In this document: piece after piece, positions 23,955 through 32,049 of the stretch
Numbering within the stretch: the stretch's first letter is position 1
Layout of the letters: each line of letters begins with the position of its first letter
Source: Amycolatopsis azurea DSM 43854
Lineage (GTDB): Bacteria > Actinomycetota > Actinomycetes > Mycobacteriales > Pseudonocardiaceae
Reading direction: 5' to 3'
Assembly: GCF_001995215.1 (NCBI RefSeq)
Contig: NZ_MUXN01000005.1
Location: forward strand, 186,001 to 250,000
Length of the DNA stretch: 64,000 nt
Made by a program: the position numbers and the translations under genes
Notes under the pieces: model-generated
The model's database searches: none
The model's input: only the letters and a program-made list of their open reading frames with translations
Told to the model about the DNA's origin: nothing

Positions 23955-25730
23955 TCAAGCGGGCACGAGGGCCCAGACGGTCTCGTCGCTACGGCCGCCC
24001 GAGAAGGGCCGCTGTTCCAGGATCGAGGCCGTGCCATTGTTGACCTGCCGGACCGCCAGCGAGCTGGCCCGGTTCACCAGTCCGTAGCGCATGTCGGCGC
24101 TGCGGAGCAGCTTCCACTGCTGATTCGTGGCCGAGCCGCAGTGCGTCTGTTCGAGCTGCGCGCCGTCCGCGGTGCTGCCGGACACCGGCCGCAGACACTG
24201 ACCGCTCCGCTCGTTGCTGATCTTCCAGTACCCACCGCCCGCGTCGGTGAGCCTCCACTTCTGGCCGTTGTCGTCCTGCCTGGCCACGTGGGTGATCTTC
24301 GCGCCCGCGGACGACGAGCCGTCGACCACGGCCGCGCTGTTGCCGTTGGTGGCGACGGAGAGGTAGTACTTCTTGCCCGCCTGCGGGCCGGGGTCGGCGA
24401 TGGCGTTCAGCGTCCACTGCTGGTTGGCCGCCCCGGTGTAGGGCTGCTGGACGAGCGGCGCCGGGTACGCGCCACCGTCGGTGACCGCGAAGCCCGTCAG
24501 ATAGTTGAAGATCGCCACCTTGCCGTTGCCCAGCGGCTGGAACACCCACCGCATGCCGTTCTGGCCGTTGCAGTTGTACTGGAGGATCTGCGTGCCGGGC
24601 GCCGTCCCGCTCTGGGCGCTGTCGGCGCACAGCTGGCTGTTGGCGTTGACGAGCTGCAGGCCGGTGTTGTAGCCGAGGATCCACTTCTGGCTCATGGAGT
24701 CGGTCCGGGCCCGCTTGCTGAGGTTGACGAGGCCGCCGGTCGCCGAACCGATGACGTCGATGGCGTCACCGTTCGCACCGGTGATGACGTAGGTCTTCCC
24801 GCCCCGTGCGTGGCCGTCGTCGTTGTCGGGCGTGTCCTTCTTGATCAGGAAGGCGCTGTTGGCGACGTTCCAGTGCGTGGCGAGCCAGCTGCCGGGGACC
24901 GGGTTCGTGCTGAAGTAGTCGTCGTTGCCGCAGTCCAGCAGCCGGTCGGAATCGCGCTGCGGGCAGTCGAAGGACTGGGTGTCGCCGTAACACATCAGAT
25001 CCCATTCCTGGGAGCAGTGCCCGCCGCCCTGATAGTGCGGAGCCCCCGGCAGGACCGCGCCGAGCATGTGGCCGAGCTCGTGGCCCGCGGCGTTGGCGCC
25101 CCAGCAGGGCACGGCGATCTCCGTGTAGTGCCTGCCGTTGTTGAACGCGTTGGCGGGGCCGGGCTGGTCGTCGCTGTCACCCCAGGTGCCGGCGCAGGTG
25201 AGCGGGTTGTCGGAGAACAGGATGTAGTCGCGGTCGGCGTTGTAATGCCCCGCCTGGATGGCGCGATCGCGGATCGCGCCGGTCTGGTAGGTGCCGTCCG
25301 GCACCACGAGGTTCGCGACGGCGACCTGGCAGCCCGTGCCCGCGGTCGTCACGTACCGGATGTGCCTGCTGGCGCCCGTCACGGCGGCGCTGTCGTTGAA
25401 CGAGTCGTCCATCCCGGACGCGTAGGCGCGCAGGGACGGCACGACGGTCGCGTACCGGTCAGGCTGGCTCGCCTCACGGACGTAGACCAGCTCGATGCGC
25501 TTGCCGGAGACACCGTCGCCTTCGCAGATCACCGGGTTGGCGGCGATCTGCGCTTGGGCGACGGCGGGAGCGAGCGGGGCCACCGGGGTCGCGCCGGGCG
25601 GCAACGACTCGGCGGTGAAGTTGACGGAATCGTCGGAGGCCGCCGCTCCCGCGGTCTCACCCGCGAGCAAGCCGCAGATGAGACCGGCGGTCACCAGCAC
25701 CCCGGCGTAGCGCCGTCTTGTTCTGGACAA
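23955..25730 (-). CDS. Secreted metzincin-like metalloprotease with C-terminal ricin-type lectin domains
   Basis: About 591 residues. A signal peptide (RRRYAGVLVTAGLICGLLAG, then AGA) leads to an N-terminal catalytic region with HELGHMLGAVLPGAPH, an HExxHxxG zinc site with a later His. EWDLMCYGD provides a Met-turn, so the fold is metzincin-like. The C-terminal half (about 310-591) contains beta-trefoil ricin repeats recognised by repeated QxW motifs (SMSQKW, MRWVF, NQQWTL, GQKWRL, NQQWKL). It likely binds and degrades extracellular glycoprotein or polysaccharide-coated substrates. The TTG at 25730 follows AAAGGAAGAG; the upstream GTG at 25763 has no such site. Confidence 0.82.
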   Translation of the reverse strand: MSRTRRRYAGVLVTAGLICGLLAGETAGAAASDDSVNFTAESLPPGATPVAPLAPAVAQAQIAANPVICEGDGVSGKRIELVYVREASQPDRYATVVPSLRAYASGMDDSFNDSAAVTGASRHIRYVTTAGTGCQVAVANLVVPDGTYQTGAIRDRAIQAGHYNADRDYILFSDNPLTCAGTWGDSDDQPGPANAFNNGRHYTEIAVPCWGANAAGHELGHMLGAVLPGAPHYQGGGHCSQEWDLMCYGDTQSFDCPQRDSDRLLDCGNDDYFSTNPVPGSWLATHWNVANSAFLIKKDTPDNDDGHARGGKTYVITGANGDAIDVIGSATGGLVNLSKRARTDSMSQKWILGYNTGLQLVNANSQLCADSAQSGTAPGTQILQYNCNGQNGMRWVFQPLGNGKVAIFNYLTGFAVTDGGAYPAPLVQQPYTGAANQQWTLNAIADPGPQAGKKYYLSVATNGNSAAVVDGSSSAGAKITHVARQDDNGQKWRLTDAGGGYWKISNERSGQCLRPVSGSTADGAQLEQTHCGSATNQQWKLLRSADMRYGLVNRASSLAVRQVNNGTASILEQRPFSGGRSDETVWALVPA

Positions 25731-25851
25731 GTGCTCTTCCTTTCGCGATGAAGAAACGCACACTTCTCAAACTGTCGCGAGGAAAAGGCTAGAGATCGGA
25801 TGTATAGACCACCAGGAAGAAAGACCGGCAGACTGCCACTACTCTTCCGGC

Positions 25852-26259
25852 ATGCCCAAGTATCTGCTGCTCAAGCACTACCGCGGCGCTCCGGCGGCGG
25901 TGAACGACATCCCGATGGACCAGTGGGCTCCGGAGGAGGTCACGGCGCACATGAACTACATGAAGGACTTCGCGGCCCGGCTCGTCGAGACCGGCGAGTT
26001 CGTCGACGAGCGCGCGCTCGCCCCCGAAGGCACCTTCGTCCGGTACGACGGCGAGGGCAAGCCACCGGTCACCGACGGTCCCTTCGCCGAGACCAAGGAC
26101 CTCATCGCCGGCTGGATGATGATCGACGTCGACAGCTACGAGCGGGCGCTCGAACTGGCGGGCGAGCTGTCGGCCGCTCCGGGAGCGGGCGGGAAACCGA
26201 TCCACGAGTGGCTCGAACTGCGTCCACTGTTCGCCGCACAGCTCACCGTCACGGAGTGA
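25852..26259 (+). CDS. YCII/DGPF-domain protein partnered with ECF42 sigma factor
   Basis: 135 residues with the YCII-related fold: N-terminal MPKYLLLKHYRGAP strand and the name-giving DGPFAETKDLIAGWMMIDVDS. DGPF proteins are the conserved neighbours of group ECF42 sigma factors, and the next gene is one, overlapping by four bases (GTGA). The catalytic role is unknown. The ATG follows a leaderless -10 TACTCT at 25840-25845. The pair is clearly one transcription unit. Confidence 0.88.
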   Translation: MPKYLLLKHYRGAPAAVNDIPMDQWAPEEVTAHMNYMKDFAARLVETGEFVDERALAPEGTFVRYDGEGKPPVTDGPFAETKDLIAGWMMIDVDSYERALELAGELSAAPGAGGKPIHEWLELRPLFAAQLTVTE

Positions 26260-27410
26260 CCGCCGAACTGGACGAGGCACTGCTGCGGAGCCTCACCCCG
26301 AACGTCCTCGGGATCCTCTGCCGCCGCGGAGCCGATTTCGCGGCGGCGGAGGACGCCGTGCAGGAAGCGCTGATCGAGGCCGTCCGCGTCTGGCCCGGTG
26401 ACCGGCCGAAGGACCCGAAGGGCTGGCTCGTCACCGTCGCCTGGCGCAAGTTCCTCGACATGGCCCGGTCGGACGCCGCCCGGCGCCGTCGTGAGGACCT
26501 CGTCGACGACGAGCCGGAGCCCGGACCCGCTCCCGCGGTGGACGACACGCTGCAGCTCTACTTCCTGTGCGCGCACCCGTCGCTGACGCCGTCTTCGGCG
26601 GTCGCGCTCACCCTGCGCGCCGTCGGCGGGCTGACCACCCGTCAGATCGCCGAGGCGTATCTGGTGCCCGAGGCGACCATGGCGCAGCGCATCAGCCGGG
26701 CCAAGCGCACCGTGTCCGGGGTGCGCTTCGACCAGGCGGGCGACGTCGCCACCGTGCTCCGCGTGCTCTACCTGGTCTTCAACGAGGGCTACTCCGGCGA
26801 TGTCGACCTCGCCGCCGAAGCCATCCGGCTCACCCGGGGGCTCGCGGCCGCGATCGACCATCCCGAGGTCGCGGGCCTGCTCGCGCTCATGCTGCTCCAC
26901 CACGCCCGGCGCGCGGCCCGGACGGCGCCCGACGGCGACCTCGTGCCGCTGGCCGAGCAGGACCGCGGCGAGTGGGACACGCGCCTGATCGCCGAGGGCG
27001 TCGACATCCTGCAAGCGGCGCTGGCCCGCGACAGCCTGGGCGAGTTCCAGGCCCAGGCCGCCATCGCGGCGCTCCACGCCGACGCGCCCACCGCCGAGGA
27101 GACCGACTGGAAGCAGATCGTCGAGTGGTACGACGAACTCGCGCGGCTGACCGGCAGCCCGATCGTGCGGCTGAACCGCGCGGTGGCCGTCGGCGAGGCG
27201 GACGGACCGCGCGCGGGACTGGCCGCGCTCGCGGAACTGGACGGCTCGCTGCCCCGGCACGCGGCGGTGGCGGCGTACCTCCACGAGCGCGACGGCGATC
27301 TGGCGACGGCGGCGCGGCTCTACGTCGAGGCCGCCGGGAAGGCGGCCAACGTCGCCGAGCGCACCCACCTGACGCGGCAGGCCGCGCGGATCAACGCCCT
27401 CAGGAAGTGA
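26256..27410 (+). CDS. ECF42-group RNA polymerase sigma factor with TPR-like C-terminal extension
   Basis: 384 residues. Sigma region 2 (about 10-75) reads FAAAEDAVQEALIEAVRVWP and DPKGWLVTVAWRKFLD. Region 4 (about 110-165) reads LTTRQIAEAYLVPEATMAQRISRAK. The remaining 200 residues are a helical DUF6596/TPR-like domain starting with VLYLVFNEGYSG, the hallmark of ECF42. In that group the extension, not an anti-sigma factor, is thought to control activity, and the target is usually its own operon with the DGPF gene. GTG 26256 overlaps the DGPF stop. Its end overlaps the convergent MarR gene by 11 bases. Confidence 0.9.
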   Translation: MTAELDEALLRSLTPNVLGILCRRGADFAAAEDAVQEALIEAVRVWPGDRPKDPKGWLVTVAWRKFLDMARSDAARRRREDLVDDEPEPGPAPAVDDTLQLYFLCAHPSLTPSSAVALTLRAVGGLTTRQIAEAYLVPEATMAQRISRAKRTVSGVRFDQAGDVATVLRVLYLVFNEGYSGDVDLAAEAIRLTRGLAAAIDHPEVAGLLALMLLHHARRAARTAPDGDLVPLAEQDRGEWDTRLIAEGVDILQAALARDSLGEFQAQAAIAALHADAPTAEETDWKQIVEWYDELARLTGSPIVRLNRAVAVGEADGPRAGLAALAELDGSLPRHAAVAAYLHERDGDLATAARLYVEAAGKAANVAERTHLTRQAARINALRK

Positions 27411-27903
27411 CCGGCGGCAGGCGCGGGAGCCCGTCGATCTCCGACAGGTGGTCGAGCACCCGCCCGAAAGCCTGGCCCAGCACCTGCTGCTCCTCGGGTT
27501 TCAGCAGGTCGATCAGATGTTCCCGGACGCCTTCGACGTGCGTCGGCGCCGCGCCCGCCAGCAGTTCCGCGCCGCGTCCGGTCAGCTCGGCGACGACACC
27601 GCGTTTGTCCGCCGGGTCGCGGGTACGGCGGATGAAGCCCTCGGCCTCCAGCCGGACCATCTGGTGCGAAAGCCTGCTCTTGGTCGAACCGAGCATGCTC
27701 GCCAGCTCCGTCATCCGCATCCGGTCGTCGGGCTGGCTCGACAGGCAGACCAGGACCTCGTAGTCGGCGAGGGTGACGTCGTGCCGCTCGGAGAGCTCAC
27801 GGTGCAGCCGTTGTCGCAGCCGCATGGTGGCGACGATGTACGAACGCCAGGCGGTCATCTCGGACTCGGACAGCCAGCGTGTTTCCTTCTGCTCCACCGC
27901 CAT
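27400..27903 (-). CDS. MarR-family transcriptional regulator
   Basis: 167 residues with the MarR winged helix: DVTLADYEVLVCLSSQPDDR, MTELASMLGSTKSRLSHQMV, and the wing EGFIRRTRDPADKRGVVAEL with the conserved DxR. It likely binds DNA as a dimer and senses phenolic or oxidative signals. ATG 27903 is chosen because a -10 box TACCCT lies six bases upstream (27910-27915). The frame continues to 27945 without support. The gene converges on the ECF42 sigma gene. Confidence 0.88.
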   Translation of the reverse strand: MAVEQKETRWLSESEMTAWRSYIVATMRLRQRLHRELSERHDVTLADYEVLVCLSSQPDDRMRMTELASMLGSTKSRLSHQMVRLEAEGFIRRTRDPADKRGVVAELTGRGAELLAGAAPTHVEGVREHLIDLLKPEEQQVLGQAFGRVLDHLSEIDGLPRLPPVTS

Positions 27904-28438
27904 CCACGCAGGGTAGAACGTTGATCGCACAAGGCGCATACCCACCGGTCACTTTTCGGTCCTGAAAAAACCTGGGGAACATTCGCCCGAAGGAGGGTTA
28001 CGAAAAGGTTGAGACTCGGCGCGAAAAGGCGCATTCTGCTTGTCAGCGGATGGTCGGGCAAGTATCGGGCGCACCGTAGGAAGGTCGCCGGACCTGCTCC
28101 CAGCCGGGAAGGGTCAGGTGGTGGTATGGCGGGTGATTCTCGCGGTTGACCGCCTGCTGTGTCCCCGCGACCGGAACGGAAAGGACCGGGTCGGTCGCGA
28201 CTGCGAACAGCGACGAGCGCGGGTATCTCAGATGCGCTCGACCATTCTCGCGCATTCGGCGTCACTCCGGCCTGTTTCGGGTTCGCGGCCTCAACGACCG
28301 CCTCGGCAGTGCCCGGCGCCGGCCCGGTGATCGCGGCCAACCGGCGATCAGAACAAGACAACCTCGGTAGACCTGGGTGCGGCCGCTCTGCGTGGCCGCA
28401 CCCAGGCATATCCGGGTCCGTCCGGCTACGCTTCCCCC
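27904..28438. other. Intergenic region, divergent MarR and metallopeptidase genes
   Basis: 535 bases with no supported gene. It should carry the MarR promoter at its left edge and the metallopeptidase promoter (TACGCT, 28427-28432) at its right edge. A hairpin at 28372-28406 is the only clear structure. A 70-codon minus-strand frame near 28043-28255 lacks a start signal or recognisable domain. Confidence 0.5.
28372..28406. promoter_or_regulatory. 13-bp hairpin just upstream of metallopeptidase promoter
   Basis: Arms CCTGGGTGCGGCC (28372-28384) and GGCCGCACCCAGG (28394-28406) are exact complements with a nine-base loop. It ends 20 bases before the -10 box, so it overlaps the -35 region and may be an operator. 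A terminator for unseen upstream transcription is the alternative. Confidence 0.4.
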
Positions 28439-29359
28439 GTGCGATTCGACGAAGGCGCGGGCCTGGACACCTCCGAAGTCGAGGACCTGCGAGGCGGCGG
28501 TGGCGGTATCGGCGGCCGGGTGGCACTCGGCGGCGGCGGGCTCGGCGTGGTCGGACTCGTCATCTATTTCCTCATCTCCCAGTTCGGCGGCGTGAGCCTG
28601 GGCCCGTCCGCGGGCGGGATCGGCAGCCTCGGCGGCGTGGGCTCCGGGCAGCAGGTGGACAACACGTCGCTGCAACAGGAGTGCAAGACCGGCGCGGACG
28701 CGAACCGGAAGCACGACTGCGCGATCGTCGGGATCATCAACTCGATCCAGGACTACTGGGGCCAGGAATTCCAGCGGTCCGGATCGACCTACCGCAAGGC
28801 CGTCACCAAGTTCTTCAACGGCGGCGTGAACACGGGCTGCGGCAGCGCCACTTCGGACGTCGGGCCGTTCTACTGCCCCGGCGACTCCAACGTGTACATC
28901 GATCTCGGGTTCTTCAATGAACTCCGCACGAAGTTCGGCGCGGAGGGCGGACCGTTCGCGGAGGCTTACGTGCTGGCCCACGAATACGGGCACCACGTGC
29001 AGAACCTCACCGGAGTGTCCAAAAAGGGCACCGGGAGCGGGCCGACGTCGGGTTCGGTGCGGCTCGAACTGCAGGCCGACTGCTACGCCGGGGTCTGGGC
29101 GAACCACGCGACGACCACGCCGATCGAGACCGGGCGGCCGCTGCTCACCGAGGTCAGCCAGCAGGACATCAATTCCGCGCTGGACACCGCTTCGCGGATC
29201 GGTGACGACTACATCCAGTCCAAGCTCGGCGGGGGCCGGGTCGACGAGTCGAAGTTCAGCCACGGCACCTCGGCGCAGCGGAAGAAGTGGTTCACCACCG
29301 GCTTCCAGACCGGGCAGCCCGCACGGTGCGACACCTTCGCGACCAACAACCTGGGCTGA
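28439..29359 (+). CDS. YpfJ-type neutral zinc metallopeptidase, membrane-anchored
   Basis: 306 residues. A glycine-rich start MRFDEGAGLDTSEVEDLRGG leads to one membrane helix (LGVVGLVIYFLISQFGG, about 36-52), then an extracytoplasmic peptidase domain. The zinc site AYVLAHEYGHHVQNLTG (HExxH) is followed by the Glu-containing LELQADCYAGVWAN helix, as in the YpfJ/KPN_02809 family, and the conserved YCPGDSNVYIDLGFF lies upstream. The substrate is unknown. The GTG start has TACGCT six bases upstream. It is followed directly by a three-unit 30-nt repeat terminator. Confidence 0.9.
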   Translation: MRFDEGAGLDTSEVEDLRGGGGGIGGRVALGGGGLGVVGLVIYFLISQFGGVSLGPSAGGIGSLGGVGSGQQVDNTSLQQECKTGADANRKHDCAIVGIINSIQDYWGQEFQRSGSTYRKAVTKFFNGGVNTGCGSATSDVGPFYCPGDSNVYIDLGFFNELRTKFGAEGGPFAEAYVLAHEYGHHVQNLTGVSKKGTGSGPTSGSVRLELQADCYAGVWANHATTTPIETGRPLLTEVSQQDINSALDTASRIGDDYIQSKLGGGRVDESKFSHGTSAQRKKWFTTGFQTGQPARCDTFATNNLG

Positions 29360-29431
29360 AGGGGACTTTCCCCGCATAAGACGCAGTGAAGGGGCCTTTC
29401 CTCGCATCGCATGCGAGGAAAGGCCCCTTCA
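29358..29431. repeat. 30-nt-period palindromic repeat, locus 3 (terminator)
   Basis: Two full units (29358-29387, 29388-29417) and a partial third are in strict 30-nt register, each starting GAAGG or GAAAGG. Units 2 and 3 form a perfect 21-bp hairpin (29387-29407 with 29411-29431, loop CGC), followed by CTTTT. It lies between two convergent peptidase genes and starts two bases before the end of the upstream stop codon. Confidence 0.8.
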
Positions 29432-29443
29432 GCTTTTCGTGGA

Positions 29444-30991
29444 TCAGGCGGCGACGGCGCCGTGGTGATCGTCGGCGTGGATGGACGCCTTCATGCTCTT
29501 CTGCTTGGACCGCTCGGCCGCGCGAAGCGACTTCGCCTTCGCGGCCTTGCCACCCGGGACACCGTTGATGTTCTCGGTGCTGGTCGCGTACACGCCCAGC
29601 GCCCACGCGACGGCGTCGGAGTTGCGGTCGAGCGCGACGCGGTCGATGTTGCCGAGGTTGTCGCACTTCTGGTGGTAGCACTTGTCGTAAGGAACGTTGG
29701 CACTACCGCCCCACTTGGCGGCCTGCGCCGCGGTCTTCACGCCTTCGGCGCCGGTGAACAGGCCACCGGCCGGGATGCCGACCGCGATGAACTGGCCGTA
29801 GTCGGAACGACCGGTGAAGTCCGTGCCCTCGACCGGGACACCCTTGCCGTTCTGGAGGTAGTCCACCAGGGTCTTCTCGAGTTCGCCGGAACCGTACGGG
29901 CCGGCGCCCGCGCCGACACCGTCGGAGTTGTCACCGTCGTAGGCGAAGTACCCCGTGTTCGGCGAGGCGATCATGTCGTAGTTGTAGTACAGCGCGATGT
30001 CGAGCTGCTGCTCGAAGGTCAGCGAGTTGACGTAGTACGTCGAGCCGACGAGCCCGAACTCCTCGGCGCTCCACCAGCCGAAGCGGACGGCGTTGTTGGC
30101 CTTGGGCTTGCTGCCCAGCTGCAGCGCGGTCTCCAGCAGCGCGGCCGAACCGGAGCCGTTGTCGTTGATACCGGGGCCTTCGGTGACGCTGTCGAGGTGC
30201 GAGCCGAGCATCACGACGTTGTCCTTGCGACCGGTCTTGGTCTCGGCGATGACGTTGTAGCTGGTCCGCGCCTCCTGGAAGGCGCGCAGGTCGAGGGTGA
30301 CCGACGCGCCCGGCTTGGCGGCGAGCGCCTGGCCGTCGGCCTGGGTGATGCCACCGGTCGGGATCTTGCCCGCGGCCGGGTCGCCCAGGGTGCCGTTGAC
30401 CGGGCCGGGGACGTTGTTGTAGACGATCGCGCCGACGGCGCCCGCCGCGGCGGCGGTCGCCTGCTTCTGCGCGAAGGAACAGCCACCGCGCTGGATCAGC
30501 GCGATCTTGCCGGTGACCCCGCCGGCGTAGTCGGCGGCCTCGCAGCCGCTGGTGTCGTCGACCGGGACCACGGCGAGCGGGGCGGTGATTCCCCCGGTGG
30601 GCGTGGACGGGCTGTAGGACATGATGATGATCGGGACGTCGGCGCCCGCGACCGTCAGCTTCTCCGCGAGGGTTTCCGCGTAGGTGAACGGGAACTCCTG
30701 GCGCGTGACCGTGAAGCCCGCCTGCTCCAGCTTCGTGGCGACGTACTCGGCGGACTTCTTGTGTCCCTCGGTGCTGGCGGCGCGGCGGCCGCCGTTCGCG
30801 TCCGAGATCCGCTGCAGGGCGATCAGGTGCCGGTTCACTCCTGCGCCGTCGACCTTGTTGACGAGCTGCTTGGCAAGCGCGGGTCCGTCGATCGCCGGCG
30901 CGGCTGTCGCAGCGGGAGCCATTCCGACCGTGAGCGCGGCGGTGGCCATCACCACGATCGAGGGAACAATGCTTCTTCGCGAATATGACAT
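29444..30991 (-). CDS. Secreted M28-family zinc aminopeptidase with PA domain
   Basis: About 515 residues. The signal peptide runs MSYSRRSIVPSIVVMATAAL to about ATAAPA. A PA (protease-associated) insert covers about residues 125-225 (LIQRGGCSFAQKQATAAAAG). The M28 catalytic part follows, with GSHLDSVTEGPGINDNGSG (His and bridging Asp), WWSAEEFGLVGS (catalytic Glu plus Glu ligand), YNYDMIAS (Asp) and CYHQKCDNL (His): all five zinc ligands are visible. It resembles the Streptomyces griseus aminopeptidase/aminopeptidase Y group and removes N-terminal hydrophobic residues. ATG 30991 follows AAAGGTGA; the longer frame from 31027 lacks a site. The Lys/His-rich C-tail is unusual. Confidence 0.92.
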   Translation of the reverse strand: MSYSRRSIVPSIVVMATAALTVGMAPAATAAPAIDGPALAKQLVNKVDGAGVNRHLIALQRISDANGGRRAASTEGHKKSAEYVATKLEQAGFTVTRQEFPFTYAETLAEKLTVAGADVPIIIMSYSPSTPTGGITAPLAVVPVDDTSGCEAADYAGGVTGKIALIQRGGCSFAQKQATAAAAGAVGAIVYNNVPGPVNGTLGDPAAGKIPTGGITQADGQALAAKPGASVTLDLRAFQEARTSYNVIAETKTGRKDNVVMLGSHLDSVTEGPGINDNGSGSAALLETALQLGSKPKANNAVRFGWWSAEEFGLVGSTYYVNSLTFEQQLDIALYYNYDMIASPNTGYFAYDGDNSDGVGAGAGPYGSGELEKTLVDYLQNGKGVPVEGTDFTGRSDYGQFIAVGIPAGGLFTGAEGVKTAAQAAKWGGSANVPYDKCYHQKCDNLGNIDRVALDRNSDAVAWALGVYATSTENINGVPGGKAAKAKSLRAAERSKQKSMKASIHADDHHGAVAA

Positions 30992-31071
30992 GGGCGTCAC
31001 CTTTGTGTGGTTTGCGTCATAGGTCAACCGACGTTCGGCGGACTTACCTTCACCGTTATAGGGTCGCCTGT

Positions 31072-32049
31072 ATGTACGCGATCACCATCCGTGAGCCCGG
31101 CGATCCCGATGTTCTCGAATGGGCCGAGGTCCCCGATCCGGTGGCGGGTGAAGGCGAAGTCGTCATCGAGGTCGCCGCGAGCGCCGTCAACCGGGCTGAC
31201 CTGCTGCAACGTCAGGGCAACTATCCGCCTCCGCCGGGCGCGAGCGACATTCTCGGACTCGAATGTTCGGGCACGATCGCCGAAATCGGCGAAGGCGTCG
31301 AGGGGTGGCGAATCGGCGACGAGGTTTGTGCTTTGCTCGCCGGTGGTGGCTATGGGGAAAAGGTCGCCGTCCCGGCCGGACAACTGCTTCCGCTGCCCGC
31401 CGAAGTCGAATTGCTCGCGGCCGCCGGACTGCCCGAAGTCGCGTGCACGGTTTGGGCGAATGTCGTCATGCACGCCGGCTTGTCCGAGGGCGAGGTCCTG
31501 CTCGTCCACGGCGGTGCCGGTGGGATCGGCACGCACGCGATCCAGGTCGCCAAGGCGCTCGGCGCGACGGTCGCGGTGACCGCGGGTTCGGCCGCGCGGC
31601 TGGAGAGCTGCCGCCAGCTCGGCGCCGACATCACGATCAACTACAAGGAGCAGGATTTCGTCGAGGTCCTGCGCGCCGAGACCGGCGGCGCGGACGTCAT
31701 CCTCGACAACATGGGCGCCAAGTACCTCGACCGCAACATCGACGCGCTGAAGGCCGACGGCAGGCTCGTGGTCATCGGCATGCAGGGCGGGGTCAAGGGC
31801 GAGCTCAACATCGGCAAGCTGCTGGGCAAACGCGTGAGCGTGTACGCCGCGGGCCTGCGTTCGCGGCCGCTGGCCCAGAAGGCGGCGATCGTCGCCGACG
31901 TCCGCGAGCGGCTGTGGCCGTTGGTCGAGCAGGGTTCGGTGAAGCCGATCGTCGGCCAGGTCGTCCCGATGGCCGAGGCATCCTCCGCGCACCGCGCGCT
32001 CGAAGAAGGCACCGTTTTCGGCAAGGTCCTCCTCGCCGCGAAGTCCTAG
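31072..32049 (+). CDS. NADPH:quinone oxidoreductase, PIG3 type (Rv3777-like)
   Basis: 325 residues of the zinc-free medium-chain dehydrogenase family. The N-terminal GroES-like fold (ASAVNRADLLQRQGNYPPPP, the PIG3 signature) is followed by a Rossmann domain with LLVHGGAGGIGTHAIQVAKA. No catalytic zinc cysteines are seen. It likely reduces quinones with NADPH. Together with the next three genes it matches, as I recall it, the Rv3777-Rv3778c-Rv3780 order of M. tuberculosis, marking the left edge of the cell-wall block. A leaderless -10 TAGGGT (31059-31064) lies seven bases before ATG 31072. The end overlaps the convergent gene by four bases. Confidence 0.9.
   Translation: MYAITIREPGDPDVLEWAEVPDPVAGEGEVVIEVAASAVNRADLLQRQGNYPPPPGASDILGLECSGTIAEIGEGVEGWRIGDEVCALLAGGGYGEKVAVPAGQLLPLPAEVELLAAAGLPEVACTVWANVVMHAGLSEGEVLLVHGGAGGIGTHAIQVAKALGATVAVTAGSAARLESCRQLGADITINYKEQDFVEVLRAETGGADVILDNMGAKYLDRNIDALKADGRLVVIGMQGGVKGELNIGKLLGKRVSVYAAGLRSRPLAQKAAIVADVRERLWPLVEQGSVKPIVGQVVPMAEASSAHRALEEGTVFGKVLLAAKS

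Noticed and set aside
28043..28255. 70-codon minus-strand frame in the MarR-metallopeptidase gap
   Set aside because: No ribosome-binding site, -10 box at leaderless distance or domain; kept only as a remark.
27904..28438. Riboswitch before the metallopeptidase gene
   Set aside because: Only one simple hairpin is visible, and the leaderless -10 box leaves no transcribed leader.
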